Positions 18,700 through 25,603 of a stretch of DNA of 64,000 nucleotides are shown in pieces. The stretch comes from Shouchella shacheensis. GTDB taxonomy: Bacteria > Bacillota > Bacilli > Bacillales > Bacillaceae_D. The translations under genes were made by a program, and so were the position numbers. The notes beneath the pieces are model-generated. The model saw nothing but the letters and a program-made list of their open reading frames with translations, had not been told where the DNA came from and made no database searches. Each line of letters begins with the position of its first letter. Within the stretch, counting starts at the first letter, position 1. The stretch is from the NCBI RefSeq assembly GCF_001484965.1, contig NZ_LLYY01000003.1:186001-250000 (forward strand), read 5' to 3'.

Positions 18700-18753
18700 C
18701 ACTGGGGTTTTAAAGGGTACAAATTTGAAAAGGTCATGGAGGGTGCATGGCAA

Positions 18754-19065
18754 TTGCTAGAAGCAGCTAGCATGTGCCCACATGAAGGCTACGAAGAAAG
18801 GCGGCGATGGTCGTTGCTCTTGTATTTGCTTTTGTTGAATCTCCTCGGCTTTCTAGTGATGGGTCTAGACAAAAAGCGGGCGCGGGCAGGAGCCTACCGC
18901 TTCCCGGAAACACTTTTATTGGCAATAGCGTTCACAGGAGGTACGGTTGGAGTATATATGGGGATGTACACGTTTCGTCATAAGACGAGAAAACGGCTGT
19001 TTAGCGTTGGGATCCCGTGCTTAGTGCTTGCCCAAATTGGTGGAGGCCTGTTCATCTTCTTCTAA
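18754..19065 (+). CDS. ysdA: YsdA-like DUF1294 small membrane protein
   Basis: A small membrane protein with three hydrophobic segments and the DUF1294 pattern: DKKRARAGAYRFPE after the first segment, FTGGTVGVYMGMYTFRHKT at the second. It follows rplT as ysdA does in B. subtilis. The function is unknown. The start is uncertain: TTG 18754 lies ten bases after GGAGGG and is given here; ATG 18736 and ATG 18772 are alternatives. Extension to 18661 is unlikely because it would read through the rplT terminator. Confidence 0.82.
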   Translation: MLEAASMCPHEGYEERRRWSLLLYLLLLNLLGFLVMGLDKKRARAGAYRFPETLLLAIAFTGGTVGVYMGMYTFRHKTRKRLFSVGIPCLVLAQIGGGLFIFF

Positions 19066-19100
19066 ACAAAGCATACATATAATGAGGAAGGAGGATAGTT

Positions 19101-19676
19101 ATGGAAAATGTAGATCAGGTCCTTAACGTCATCGAAACTGCGGGTTGGTTTGCCCCAGTCTTATTTGTTCTTTTTCATTTAATACGACCCTTTGTATTCG
19201 TTCCTGTTCTTGCTGTCTGCCTCCTCGGCGGTTACATTTTTGGGCCGGTATACGGCGCCGCCTACTCATACGTCGGTTTAATGAGCGTGAGCATCAGTTT
19301 TTATATACTTATCGGCGCTTTTCCGAAAATTCGTGCGAATCTCTCTCGTTTGAAAAACAAAGTGTTAAAAGGAAGAGAGGATGTGAATGTGATGCAGCTT
19401 CTTATTTTACGCGTGATGCCGTTCATGCATTTTCACGTTCTTTCTTTTTATGTGATGGAGTCCTCCGTGTCGTTTAAAGAGTATGTGGAGAAATCTGCGA
19501 TCATAAACCTTTCACCAGCCATTATTTATACAGCTTTTGGCGGACTGATTCATGAGCTTCATTTTGTTGGAGTGCTGGTGTTAGCTTCCTTTCTTCTTTT
19601 ACTCTTCTTCTTCGCTCGATCAAAAAATGGAAGCATACCCCTTCAAGACTTTATGGACGGGCGGCATGGTCCATAG
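19101..19676 (+). CDS. VTT (TVP38/TMEM64, DedA-like) membrane protein
   Basis: The 191-residue protein has four or five hydrophobic segments. It contains a re-entrant-like GGYIFGPVYGAAYSYVG region (near residue 43) and a LRVMPFMHFHVLSF motif (near residue 103), both typical of the VTT/SNARE-associated family, whose members are linked to lipid scrambling or flipping. A strong SD, GGAAGGAGG, precedes the ATG. The substrate is unknown. Downstream lies the decayed symporter remnant. Confidence 0.82.
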   Translation: MENVDQVLNVIETAGWFAPVLFVLFHLIRPFVFVPVLAVCLLGGYIFGPVYGAAYSYVGLMSVSISFYILIGAFPKIRANLSRLKNKVLKGREDVNVMQLLILRVMPFMHFHVLSFYVMESSVSFKEYVEKSAIINLSPAIIYTAFGGLIHELHFVGVLVLASFLLLLFFFARSKNGSIPLQDFMDGRHGP

Positions 19677-19724
19677 TGAGCTGAGGGTTCTTCTTTTACA
19701 GCGCAATGCTTTCCAATGCGCTCT

Positions 19725-19953
19725 AGGTCATTAACGGCTCTCATACTCGTTATTATGAGCCCTAAGTCTTCTCTCCTAGTGGAAGCCCGTTTTTATTGGG
19801 GAGCTCCTCATTACTCTCACCAACCCGGCCATTATTTCTGTGCCGGCAGGGTTTCTCGGTGGGATTTTAGGAATGTATCTGTCCTCAAGCCGAGATGATA
19901 AAAAATGCCGAGGTAAAGCATGGGCGAAGACTGGAATGAAAGACGTGAATTAA
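19725..19953 (+). pseudogene. Remnant of a sodium:solute symporter (ActP-like) C-terminus
   Basis: Two reading frames together resemble the end of SSS-family acetate symporters: TALILVIMSP in one frame (from 19731), then, after a frame change and loss of sequence, TNPAIISVPAGFLGGILG followed by a charged tail ending in a stop at 19951-19953. There is no start codon with SD and no N-terminal part (a full gene would need about 1.5 kb). This explains the otherwise gene-free stretch between the VTT gene and ysdB. Confidence 0.7.
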
Positions 19954-19954
19954 C

Positions 19955-19994
19955 GAAAAAACCCAGAGCCTAAGCGTGTGCTAGGCTCTGGGTT
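19955..19994 (-). terminator. Terminator for ysdB
   Basis: AACCCAGAGCCTA/TAGGCTCTGGGTT is a perfect 13-base stem. Read on the minus strand it ends in GGGTTTTTT, so it serves ysdB; on the plus strand the T-run is short. Confidence 0.9.
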
Positions 19995-20003
19995 CTTTGA
20001 TTG

Positions 20004-20420
20004 TTACTCTTTTAAAGGGGCAGGAGCAGTTTCCTCTTGCCGGGTTTGGCGCATAAAGGCTCTGATGGGCGCTTTCCATTCAATGTTGGCATCTGGGTAA
20101 CGAAGACGTACTTCCTCTTCCAGGAAACGGAAATCTTCGTGTTTAAAGCCTTGCAAATCTTCGGGGTTGACGCCGATATAAATTCGTACAATTTCAAAGG
20201 CTTCTGAAGTCGCTTCCAAATATTTCTCGCCTTCAAAGAGTACGCCTTTATACGTAAGCTGAAAGTTTTTTCGAACATTCTTTGCGTCATCTAAAAAATA
20301 AAACTGCTTTTTTTCCTGTGCTTTCGCTAATTTCCGCTTGGGATGGACCATGTATTTAAATAAACTGTAAACAAGCACGATCATTGCCCCAAGGAGTAGG
20401 ACGCGAAAAATGAAGACCAA
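20004..20420 (-). CDS. ysdB: YsdB-like membrane-anchored protein, sigma-W regulon type
   Basis: The protein has 138 residues: one N-terminal membrane helix (FIFRVLLLGAMIVLVYSLF), then a basic stretch (HPKRKLAKAQEKK) and a soluble domain of about 100 residues with FLDDAKNVRKNFQLTYKGVLFEGEKY, ending in a Pro- and Glu-rich tail. It is between ysdA and ysdC as in B. subtilis, where ysdB belongs to the sigma-W cell-envelope stress regulon. A sigma-W-like promoter is visible 70 bases upstream. The molecular role is unknown. Confidence 0.85.
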   Translation of the reverse strand: MVFIFRVLLLGAMIVLVYSLFKYMVHPKRKLAKAQEKKQFYFLDDAKNVRKNFQLTYKGVLFEGEKYLEATSEAFEIVRIYIGVNPEDLQGFKHEDFRFLEEEVRLRYPDANIEWKAPIRAFMRQTRQEETAPAPLKE

Positions 20421-20488
20421 TGGACGTCACGCTCCCTTCCTTATAAAAGACCAAAGAACTTCTTTCTTATTGCTTTATGGTTTTATTG

Positions 20489-20517
20489 TATACGAATTTT
20501 GCTACTATCGGGTTTCG
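20489..20517 (-). promoter_or_regulatory. Candidate sigma-W-type (ECF) promoter of ysdB
   Basis: On the minus strand: CGAAACC, then 16 bases counted from GAAACC, then CGTATA. This is close to the ECF pattern TGAAAC-N16-CGTA. The ysdB start is about 70 bases downstream. Confidence 0.6.
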
Positions 20518-20572
20518 TTTTCGTAAAAACTTTCTTAAATAGAAGTTCCCTACTCTGGACTATCGTAAACGT

Positions 20573-20601
20573 TTGTGGACAGGCAGCCATTTCGATATAC
20601 T
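20573..20601 (+). promoter_or_regulatory. ysdC promoter
   Basis: TTGTGG, 17 bases, TATACT, about 33 bases upstream of the ATG. Confidence 0.65.
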
Positions 20602-20633
20602 AAATGAGGAAACGTCAAAAAGGAGTGAAAACA

Positions 20634-21713
20634 ATGGCAGATGAAAAGTTGCAAATGCTAAAAGATTTAACAAACGCGAACGCGATTTCTGGGTTTGAGA
20701 AAGAGGCAAGGGAGGTTATGACGAAGTATATTAGCCCGTACGCAGATCATGTATCCACGGATCATTTAGGAAGTCTGATTGCAACGAAAACAGGAGACGC
20801 CAATGGACCGAAGATTATGGTTGCTGGTCATCTTGATGAAATTGGCTTCCTGGTAACGAGCGTTGATGAAAAAGGCTTTCTTCGCTTTCAAACTATTGGT
20901 GGCTGGTGGGGCCAGGTCATGCTTGCACAGCGTGTGACCGTAATGACTCGCTCCGGCACTATTGACGGAGTGATTGGTTCAAAGCCCCCTCATGTCCTTA
21001 CGCCAGAAGCAAGGAAAAAGCCAGTAGAGATTAAGGAAATGTTCATCGACATTGGGGCGTCAAGCAGAGAAGAAGCGGAGTCGTTCGGTGTGCGTCCTGG
21101 GGACGCCATTGTTCCAGTCTGTGAATTTACCGTCATGAAGAATGAAAAGCTGCTTATGGCTAAAGCGTGGGACAACCGAATTGGCTGTGCGATTGCGATT
21201 GATGTTTTACGAGGCTTAGAGAACGTTGACCATCCGAACACCGTCTACGGGGTTGGAACCGTTCAAGAAGAGGTGGGCCTACGTGGAGCAAAAACGAGTG
21301 GGCATGCAATTAAGCCAGACATAGGATTTGGAATTGACGTGGGCATTGGTGCTGATACGCCTGGGGTGTCAGATAAAGAGGCTCAAGGAACACTTGGGAA
21401 TGGGCCACAAATTATTCTGTATGACGCTTCAATGATTGCCCATAAAGAGCTCCGTGATTTTGTTGTTCAGACCGCAGATGACCATGAGATTCCTTACCAG
21501 TACGCTGCTATTCCTGGGGGAGGAACCGATTCTGGGGCGATTCATTTAACGGCAGATGGCGTCCCGGCTTTATCGATTACCGTTGCCACTCGTTATATTC
21601 ATACGCATGCCGGAATCCTGCACCGCGATGATTATGAAAACACAGTGAAGCTTCTTGTTGAAGTGATTAAGAGGCTTGATGCGGATACGGTCAAACGGTT
21701 GACGTTTCAATAA
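20634..21713 (+). CDS. ysdC: M42-family glutamyl aminopeptidase/endoglucanase-like peptidase
   Basis: A cytosolic dinuclear-metal aminopeptidase of the M42 family (FrvX/DeblC type, tetrahedral assemblies). Ligand and catalytic regions are visible: AGHLDEIGF (His and Asp near residue 68), KAWDNRIGC (bridging Asp), [11 protein letters not shown] (catalytic and ligand Glu pair), GIDVGIG, and the final [18 protein letters not shown] precedes ATG 20634 by eight bases; the frame could be extended to 20604 but that lies next to the promoter. The protein has 359 residues. It is monocistronic. Confidence 0.94.
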   Translation: MADEKLQMLKDLTNANAISGFEKEAREVMTKYISPYADHVSTDHLGSLIATKTGDANGPKIMVAGHLDEIGFLVTSVDEKGFLRFQTIGGWWGQVMLAQRVTVMTRSGTIDGVIGSKPPHVLTPEARKKPVEIKEMFIDIGASSREEAESFGVRPGDAIVPVCEFTVMKNEKLLMAKAWDNRIGCAIAIDVLRGLENVDHPNTVYGVGTVQEEVGLRGAKTSGHAIKPDIGFGIDVGIGADTPGVSDKEAQGTLGNGPQIILYDASMIAHKELRDFVVQTADDHEIPYQYAAIPGGGTDSGAIHLTADGVPALSITVATRYIHTHAGILHRDDYENTVKLLVEVIKRLDADTVKRLTFQ

Positions 21714-21803
21714 GGGGGACATTTGACCTTCTGGTAAAAAGAATGCGAAGGAATAACTGAAAAGAGCCGGACCAGCGTGCAAGGAGAAAATGTAGGAGAA
21801 GAA

Positions 21804-21829
21804 GGTGCCCAGCTGCGGCATCTTTTTTT
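21804..21829 (+). terminator. Terminator after ysdC
   Basis: GGTGCC/GGCATC hairpin with seven T. It merges with a truncated type A repeat. Confidence 0.75.
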
Positions 21830-21864
21830 GTCTAGCTCCGGCGAGTAGAAGCTCGAGATTTTTC
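21829..21864 (+). repeat. Truncated type A repeat (5' half only)
   Basis: TGTCTAGCTCCGGCGAGTAGAAG followed by CTCGAGATTTTTC, then unrelated sequence; the 3' half and TGCGCTTTTC end are absent. Split in the text: the first 20 bases are TGTCTAGCTCCGGCGAGTAG. Confidence 0.75.
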
Positions 21865-21981
21865 GCAAACGGGTATCCGAATTTAGGGAGAAAACAAATT
21901 TCTGTGGAATGGTGGCAGGAGGTCACGCTGGTTCGACAAGATATGATAGAATGCAGGGGATGGCAAGGAGGGGTGCTGGTA

Positions 21982-22800
21982 ATGAGAACACGCAAACGCA
22001 ATGTAGTGATCGGAGTATCTGCGCTCGCCCTTCTTGTAGGTGGATTCTTTCTTTTACAATTCCAGCTAAACTCTTCCCAAGATGAAGAGGATCCGGAACC
22101 AGTCTCTATTTTGCCTGGAGAGAGCTATGTCGATTATTTGCAGCGTTTGATTCAGGTCAAGCCACGTGTGGAAGTGGCCGTCATTGGTTCCAGTGTCACG
22201 GCAGGAATGGGTGCCTCAGACCAATCTCACAGTTGGGCAGGAAGAACGATCACCAATTTACAGTTAATGGACCCGAATTTCTATAAGCTTCAGCTAACCA
22301 ATTATGGAGTGAACGGAGCTACCATCCAGGACTTAATTAATAACGGCAAGATGGAGGCGATGGTTGCTTCCGATCCGGATTTCATTATTATGGAAACTTC
22401 GCTACTTAATAGCCATCGCAAAGATGAACCGCTGGAAAGAACTAATGCAGCGCTGGATACGGCTGTCTCGATGATTCAAGGCGCCCACCCGGCAACCATC
22501 ATTGTACTCACGTCACCAAACCCGGCAACAACGAAAACGCCTGAAGACCTAAATGGTCTCGGCTTAAATTACCAGGCCTACATACAAAGCACCAATACCT
22601 TTATTGCACAGCAAGGCTGGAGTTATGTAGACACGTATTCTGCTATGCGCCTCCAGTTTGAAGATGAAGGAATTCAGCTTGAGGCCACCCTGGATGATGG
22701 TCTTCATCCCAACGATGTTGGCTATAAGGTCTGGGCAGATGTACTGTGGGCTTATTTAACGGGAGAGGCACCGGTAGAAAAAGAACAAAAAGAAGAGTGA
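21982..22800 (+). CDS. Membrane-anchored SGNH/GDSL hydrolase
   Basis: A 272-residue extracytoplasmic esterase or lipase-like protein. One N-terminal signal anchor (VVIGVSALALLVGGFFLL) is followed by the SGNH blocks: block I VIGSSVTAGMG, with probable nucleophile Ser71 and Ser70 in place of the usual Asp; block II NYGVNGATI; block III METSLLNSH with an Asn; block V DGLHPND giving Asp239 and His242. AAGGAGGGG lies eight bases before ATG 21982; the upstream extension of the frame runs through a repeat and a terminator. The substrate is unknown. Confidence 0.87.
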   Translation: MRTRKRNVVIGVSALALLVGGFFLLQFQLNSSQDEEDPEPVSILPGESYVDYLQRLIQVKPRVEVAVIGSSVTAGMGASDQSHSWAGRTITNLQLMDPNFYKLQLTNYGVNGATIQDLINNGKMEAMVASDPDFIIMETSLLNSHRKDEPLERTNAALDTAVSMIQGAHPATIIVLTSPNPATTKTPEDLNGLGLNYQAYIQSTNTFIAQQGWSYVDTYSAMRLQFEDEGIQLEATLDDGLHPNDVGYKVWADVLWAYLTGEAPVEKEQKEE

Positions 22801-22875
22801 CCCATGCGCTAAAGAAATGAACCCTAGAGTTGCTCAGTCCAGACTCTTTATAAACTGGGTAGAGAATGTAAAGCG

Positions 22876-22913
22876 CGGGGCCTTCCTAGCTAGGAAGGCC
22901 CCGTTTACTTTAT
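22876..22913 (+). terminator. Convergent terminator between the SGNH gene and sspI
   Basis: Perfect palindrome CGGGGCCTTCCTAG/CTAGGAAGGCCCCG followed by TTTACTTTATT. The other strand has a weaker T-run. Confidence 0.8.
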
Positions 22914-23116
22914 TGCAACCCTTGGCTTATTTGCTGACAAAGCTCTTCTCGTTGCGATTCGTTCGCTTCCTTCCAGTAGACTTCGAACAAGATGCCTAGC
23001 CCCGGCAACATTTTTTCTTCACCTTTTTCTAAAGCGTCGACAATCGTCGCTTCCACTTCTTGCTCGCTGCTGCCTTGAATGTTTGCCATAATGGCCCCAC
23101 GTAGATTAATGCTCAT
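22910..23116 (-). CDS. sspI: Small acid-soluble spore protein I
   Basis: A 68-residue spore protein with the SspI signature (NLRGAIMANIQG...TIVDALEKGEEKMLPGLG, LFEVYWKEA). It accumulates in the forespore core. AAAGGAGGAGG lies just upstream of its ATG on the minus strand. A sigma-G-like promoter lies 37 bases further up. B. subtilis has sspI next to ysgA as well. Confidence 0.95.
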   Translation of the reverse strand: MSINLRGAIMANIQGSSEQEVEATIVDALEKGEEKMLPGLGILFEVYWKEANESQREELCQQISQGLQ

Positions 23117-23152
23117 AACCTGCCTCCTCCTTTAAAATGATGAATCTAAAGC

Positions 23153-23182
23153 TAGTATGGCAAGAACGAGGCTGGATTATGA
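23153..23182 (-). promoter_or_regulatory. Candidate sigma-G promoter of sspI
   Basis: On the minus strand: TCATA, 18 bases, CATACTA. The -10 is a perfect forespore-sigma box, and the spacing is the sigma-G norm. Confidence 0.7.
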
Positions 23183-23237
23183 GCGGAAAAACAGCTATCA
23201 TGAGAAGAATAAGGTGCGCTCAAGGGAGTTATGAGTA

Positions 23238-23984
23238 ATGAAGCGGATTGATTCAGCGAAAAATGAACAAGTGAAAAACTGGAAGAAACTACATACCAAA
23301 AAAGGACGCCAGAAGCTGGAGCGTTTTTTAATTGAAGGCGATCATTTGGTTAAAGAGGCTCTTGCTTCAAATGTGCGGGTGGAGACATTGCTGTTCACCG
23401 AAAAGCATAAGAGCGTTGCCCGCAATGACGTACAGGGGGTGCTTGTTAGTGACTCTGTGATGAAGGAACTCACAGTAACGGAAAACCCGCAAGGCGTTGT
23501 AGCCATTTGCGAGCCCCCTCCCAGCCCTCCGGTTGAAACACTTGCCGGGGGTTATGTCCTGCTCGATCGACTGCAAGATCCGGGCAATGTTGGCACGATT
23601 ATTCGAACAGCGCTCGCGGCAGGCATGAGTGGCGTCGTTCTCGGTTCGGGTTCGGTGGATCTTTTCAATGGCAAAGTGGTACGTGCCACACAGGGAGCCC
23701 TTTTTCATTTGCCCGTTTTTCAAGGCAATTTAAAAGAATGGATTCTGCGTTTCCAGGAGCAAGACATCCCGTTATACGGAACAGCGCTACATGATGCGGA
23801 GCCCTATACAATTGTGAGCAGACAGAATTCTTTTGCCCTAGTGCTCGGCAACGAAGGAGAAGGCGTAGATCCTGTCTTGCTTAGACAGACGAATCAAAAC
23901 ATCTGCATTCCACAAAACTATAAGACGGAATCCTTAAACGTGGCTGTTGCTGCAGGAATTCTAATGTATGCCTTGAAGAAGTGA
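23238..23984 (+). CDS. ysgA: TrmH/SpoU-family RNA 2'-O-methyltransferase
   Basis: A SPOUT-superfamily methyltransferase that uses AdoMet; the RNA target of YsgA is not something I can state. The N-terminal substrate-binding domain (about 1-90) starts MKRIDSAKNEQVKNWKKL. The SPOUT motifs are LQDPGNVGTIIRTALAAG (motif 1), LVLGNEGEGVDP (motif 2) and SLNVAVAAGILMYAL (motif 3, knot). The length is 248 residues. ysgA precedes pheS as in B. subtilis. Confidence 0.93.
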   Translation: MKRIDSAKNEQVKNWKKLHTKKGRQKLERFLIEGDHLVKEALASNVRVETLLFTEKHKSVARNDVQGVLVSDSVMKELTVTENPQGVVAICEPPPSPPVETLAGGYVLLDRLQDPGNVGTIIRTALAAGMSGVVLGSGSVDLFNGKVVRATQGALFHLPVFQGNLKEWILRFQEQDIPLYGTALHDAEPYTIVSRQNSFALVLGNEGEGVDPVLLRQTNQNICIPQNYKTESLNVAVAAGILMYALKK

Positions 23985-23996
23985 GCAGAAAAGGAC

Positions 23997-24025
23997 TTGC
24001 AGGCGGTTGTGCTTTTCACTATAAT
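23997..24025 (+). promoter_or_regulatory. pheST promoter
   Basis: TTGCAG, 17 bases, TATAAT, 13 bases after the ysgA stop. It would start the T-box leader near 24032. Confidence 0.8.
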
Positions 24026-24031
24026 AGAAAT

Positions 24032-24316
24032 GCATATACTTGGATAAATGCAAGGATAGAGAGTAGTAAGCTTCATACCACCATGAAGAGGGGATCTGTA
24101 AGGGAGGGGGTGCCGTGACTGAAAGCATCCCTATGGGAGGCGTTGCTGAATTCACTCTGGAGCAGGCACTGGACCGTTTGATTTTTTAGACGAAGGTGTA
24201 CACCGGCGAGAGTCGTTAGGATCTATTGAAGGAAGCAGCTACAAGTGGGCTGTGGAAAACTAAGGGTGGTACCACGAGCTTTCGTCCCTTTCCGGGGGGC
24301 GGGAGCTCTTTTTTTG
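24032..24316 (+). promoter_or_regulatory. T-box leader of pheS-pheT
   Basis: The T-box sequence AGGGTGGTACCACG is at 24263-24276. The terminator follows: GAGCT...AGCTC with the inner CCC/GGG pairs and seven T, to 24316. A candidate Phe specifier TTC is at 24151-24153 in GAATTCACT. Uncharged tRNA-Phe would promote read-through. Confidence 0.93.
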
Positions 24317-24319
24317 TTA

Positions 24320-24491
24320 GAAAAGCGAAGGTGGGTTGCAAAGCGGAGGCGCCCTGCTCACGAGCGACCAGTTCTGGAACGACGACAGATCAAGTCCGAA
24401 CTTGACTTGAACTGGCGGCGTGAAGAAACCTCGAGCGAGTGGGTGCCGGAGCTAGACAATTGGAAAAGCGGAGGCGGGTCGGTCAGAAGTT
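24320..24491 (-). repeat. Composite repeat: type B flanked by type A ends, minus orientation
   Basis: From left: a type A 3' end fragment in reverse (GAAAAGCGAAGGTGGGTT, 24320-24337), a full type B in reverse (24339-24458, ending GGAGCTAGACA), then another type A 3' end fragment (GAAAAGCGGAGGCGGGTCGG, 24463-24491). It lies between the pheS T-box terminator and pheS. Reading frames over it are not genes. Confidence 0.82.
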
Positions 24492-24554
24492 AAATCAAAA
24501 GGAGATGACGTGGGGAATATTCAGGCGTCTACATCGAAAAGGAGGTAGTTAGCG

Positions 24555-25589
24555 ATGCGCGAACAGTTAGAGGCGCTGCAGGTGGAAGCGCTGGAGAAAG
24601 CGAGTGCAGCGACAAGCGAGAAGGAAATTCAAGAGGTGCGAGTGGCGTACCTTGGAAAAAAGGGGCCAATCACAGAAGTCCTGCGCGGGATGGGCAAGCT
24701 CTCAGCAGAGGAGCGCCCAGTTATAGGAGCACTTGCCAATGAGGTCCGCGACGTCATCAAGCAAGCGCTCGAAGCAAAAGAACAAGCACTTGCAAAGGAA
24801 GCGGTTGCCGCAAAGCTTACCAGTGAGACCATTGATGTCACATTACCAGGACGGCCGGTGCAAAACGGGACGGTTCATCCATTAAGCGCGGTCGTTGAAG
24901 AAGTGGAGGATATTTTCCTTGGCCTTGGGTTCTCTATTGAGGAAGGGCCTGAGATTGAGACCGACTATTACAATTTTGAAGCGATGAACTTGCCGAAGGA
25001 TCACCCGGCGCGTGACATGCAGGATTCCTTTTACTTCTCAGAGGAGTTGCTCCTGCGTACACAAACTTCACCAGTGCAGGCACGATCGATGGAAAAGCAT
25101 GAAGGGAGAGGGCCGGTCAAAGTTATTTGCCCGGGAAAAGTCTTTCGCCGTGATGATGACGATGCGACTCACTCGCACCAGTTCATGCAGATTGAAGGGC
25201 TGTTTGTTGATCAAAACGTGCGTATGAGTGATTTAAAGGGCGTACTCGAATCGTTTGCCAAGCAGTTCTTTGGCGAGGAACGAAAGATTCGCCTTCGCCC
25301 TAGCTTCTTTCCTTTCACAGAGCCTTCGGTTGAGGTCGATGTGTCTTGCGGGCTTTGCGGGGGCAAAGGGTGTCGTGTTTGTAAGCACACGGGATGGATT
25401 GAAATTCTTGGCTCAGGAATGGTGCATCCACGCGTGCTTGAAATGAGTGGATTTGACCCGCACACGTATAGTGGGTTTGCCTTTGGAATGGGCGTTGAAC
25501 GCTTAGCAATGCTTAAGTATGACATTGATGATATTCGTCATTTTTATACAAACGATACGCGCTTTTTAGCACAGTTTAAACAAGTGTAG
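24555..25589 (+). CDS. pheS: Phenylalanyl-tRNA synthetase alpha subunit
   Basis: The catalytic subunit of the (alpha-beta)2 class II synthetase, 344 residues. An N-terminal coiled coil (about 1-90) is followed by the catalytic core with motif 2 ([17 protein letters not shown], near 197), the [13 protein letters not shown] motif and motif 3 ([13 protein letters not shown], near 310). A Cys-rich insert ([16 protein letters not shown]) is visible. GGAGGTAG lies before the ATG. pheT follows by 14 bases. Confidence 0.98.
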   Translation: MREQLEALQVEALEKASAATSEKEIQEVRVAYLGKKGPITEVLRGMGKLSAEERPVIGALANEVRDVIKQALEAKEQALAKEAVAAKLTSETIDVTLPGRPVQNGTVHPLSAVVEEVEDIFLGLGFSIEEGPEIETDYYNFEAMNLPKDHPARDMQDSFYFSEELLLRTQTSPVQARSMEKHEGRGPVKVICPGKVFRRDDDDATHSHQFMQIEGLFVDQNVRMSDLKGVLESFAKQFFGEERKIRLRPSFFPFTEPSVEVDVSCGLCGGKGCRVCKHTGWIEILGSGMVHPRVLEMSGFDPHTYSGFAFGMGVERLAMLKYDIDDIRHFYTNDTRFLAQFKQV

Positions 25590-25603
25590 GGAGGGGAAGC
25601 GAA

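Noticed and set aside
18661-18753. Longer N-terminus for ysdA starting at 18661
   Set aside because: The stretch is the rplT terminator hairpin with its T-run.
24245-24493. 82-codon frame before pheS
   Set aside because: It runs through the T-box terminator and the composite repeat.
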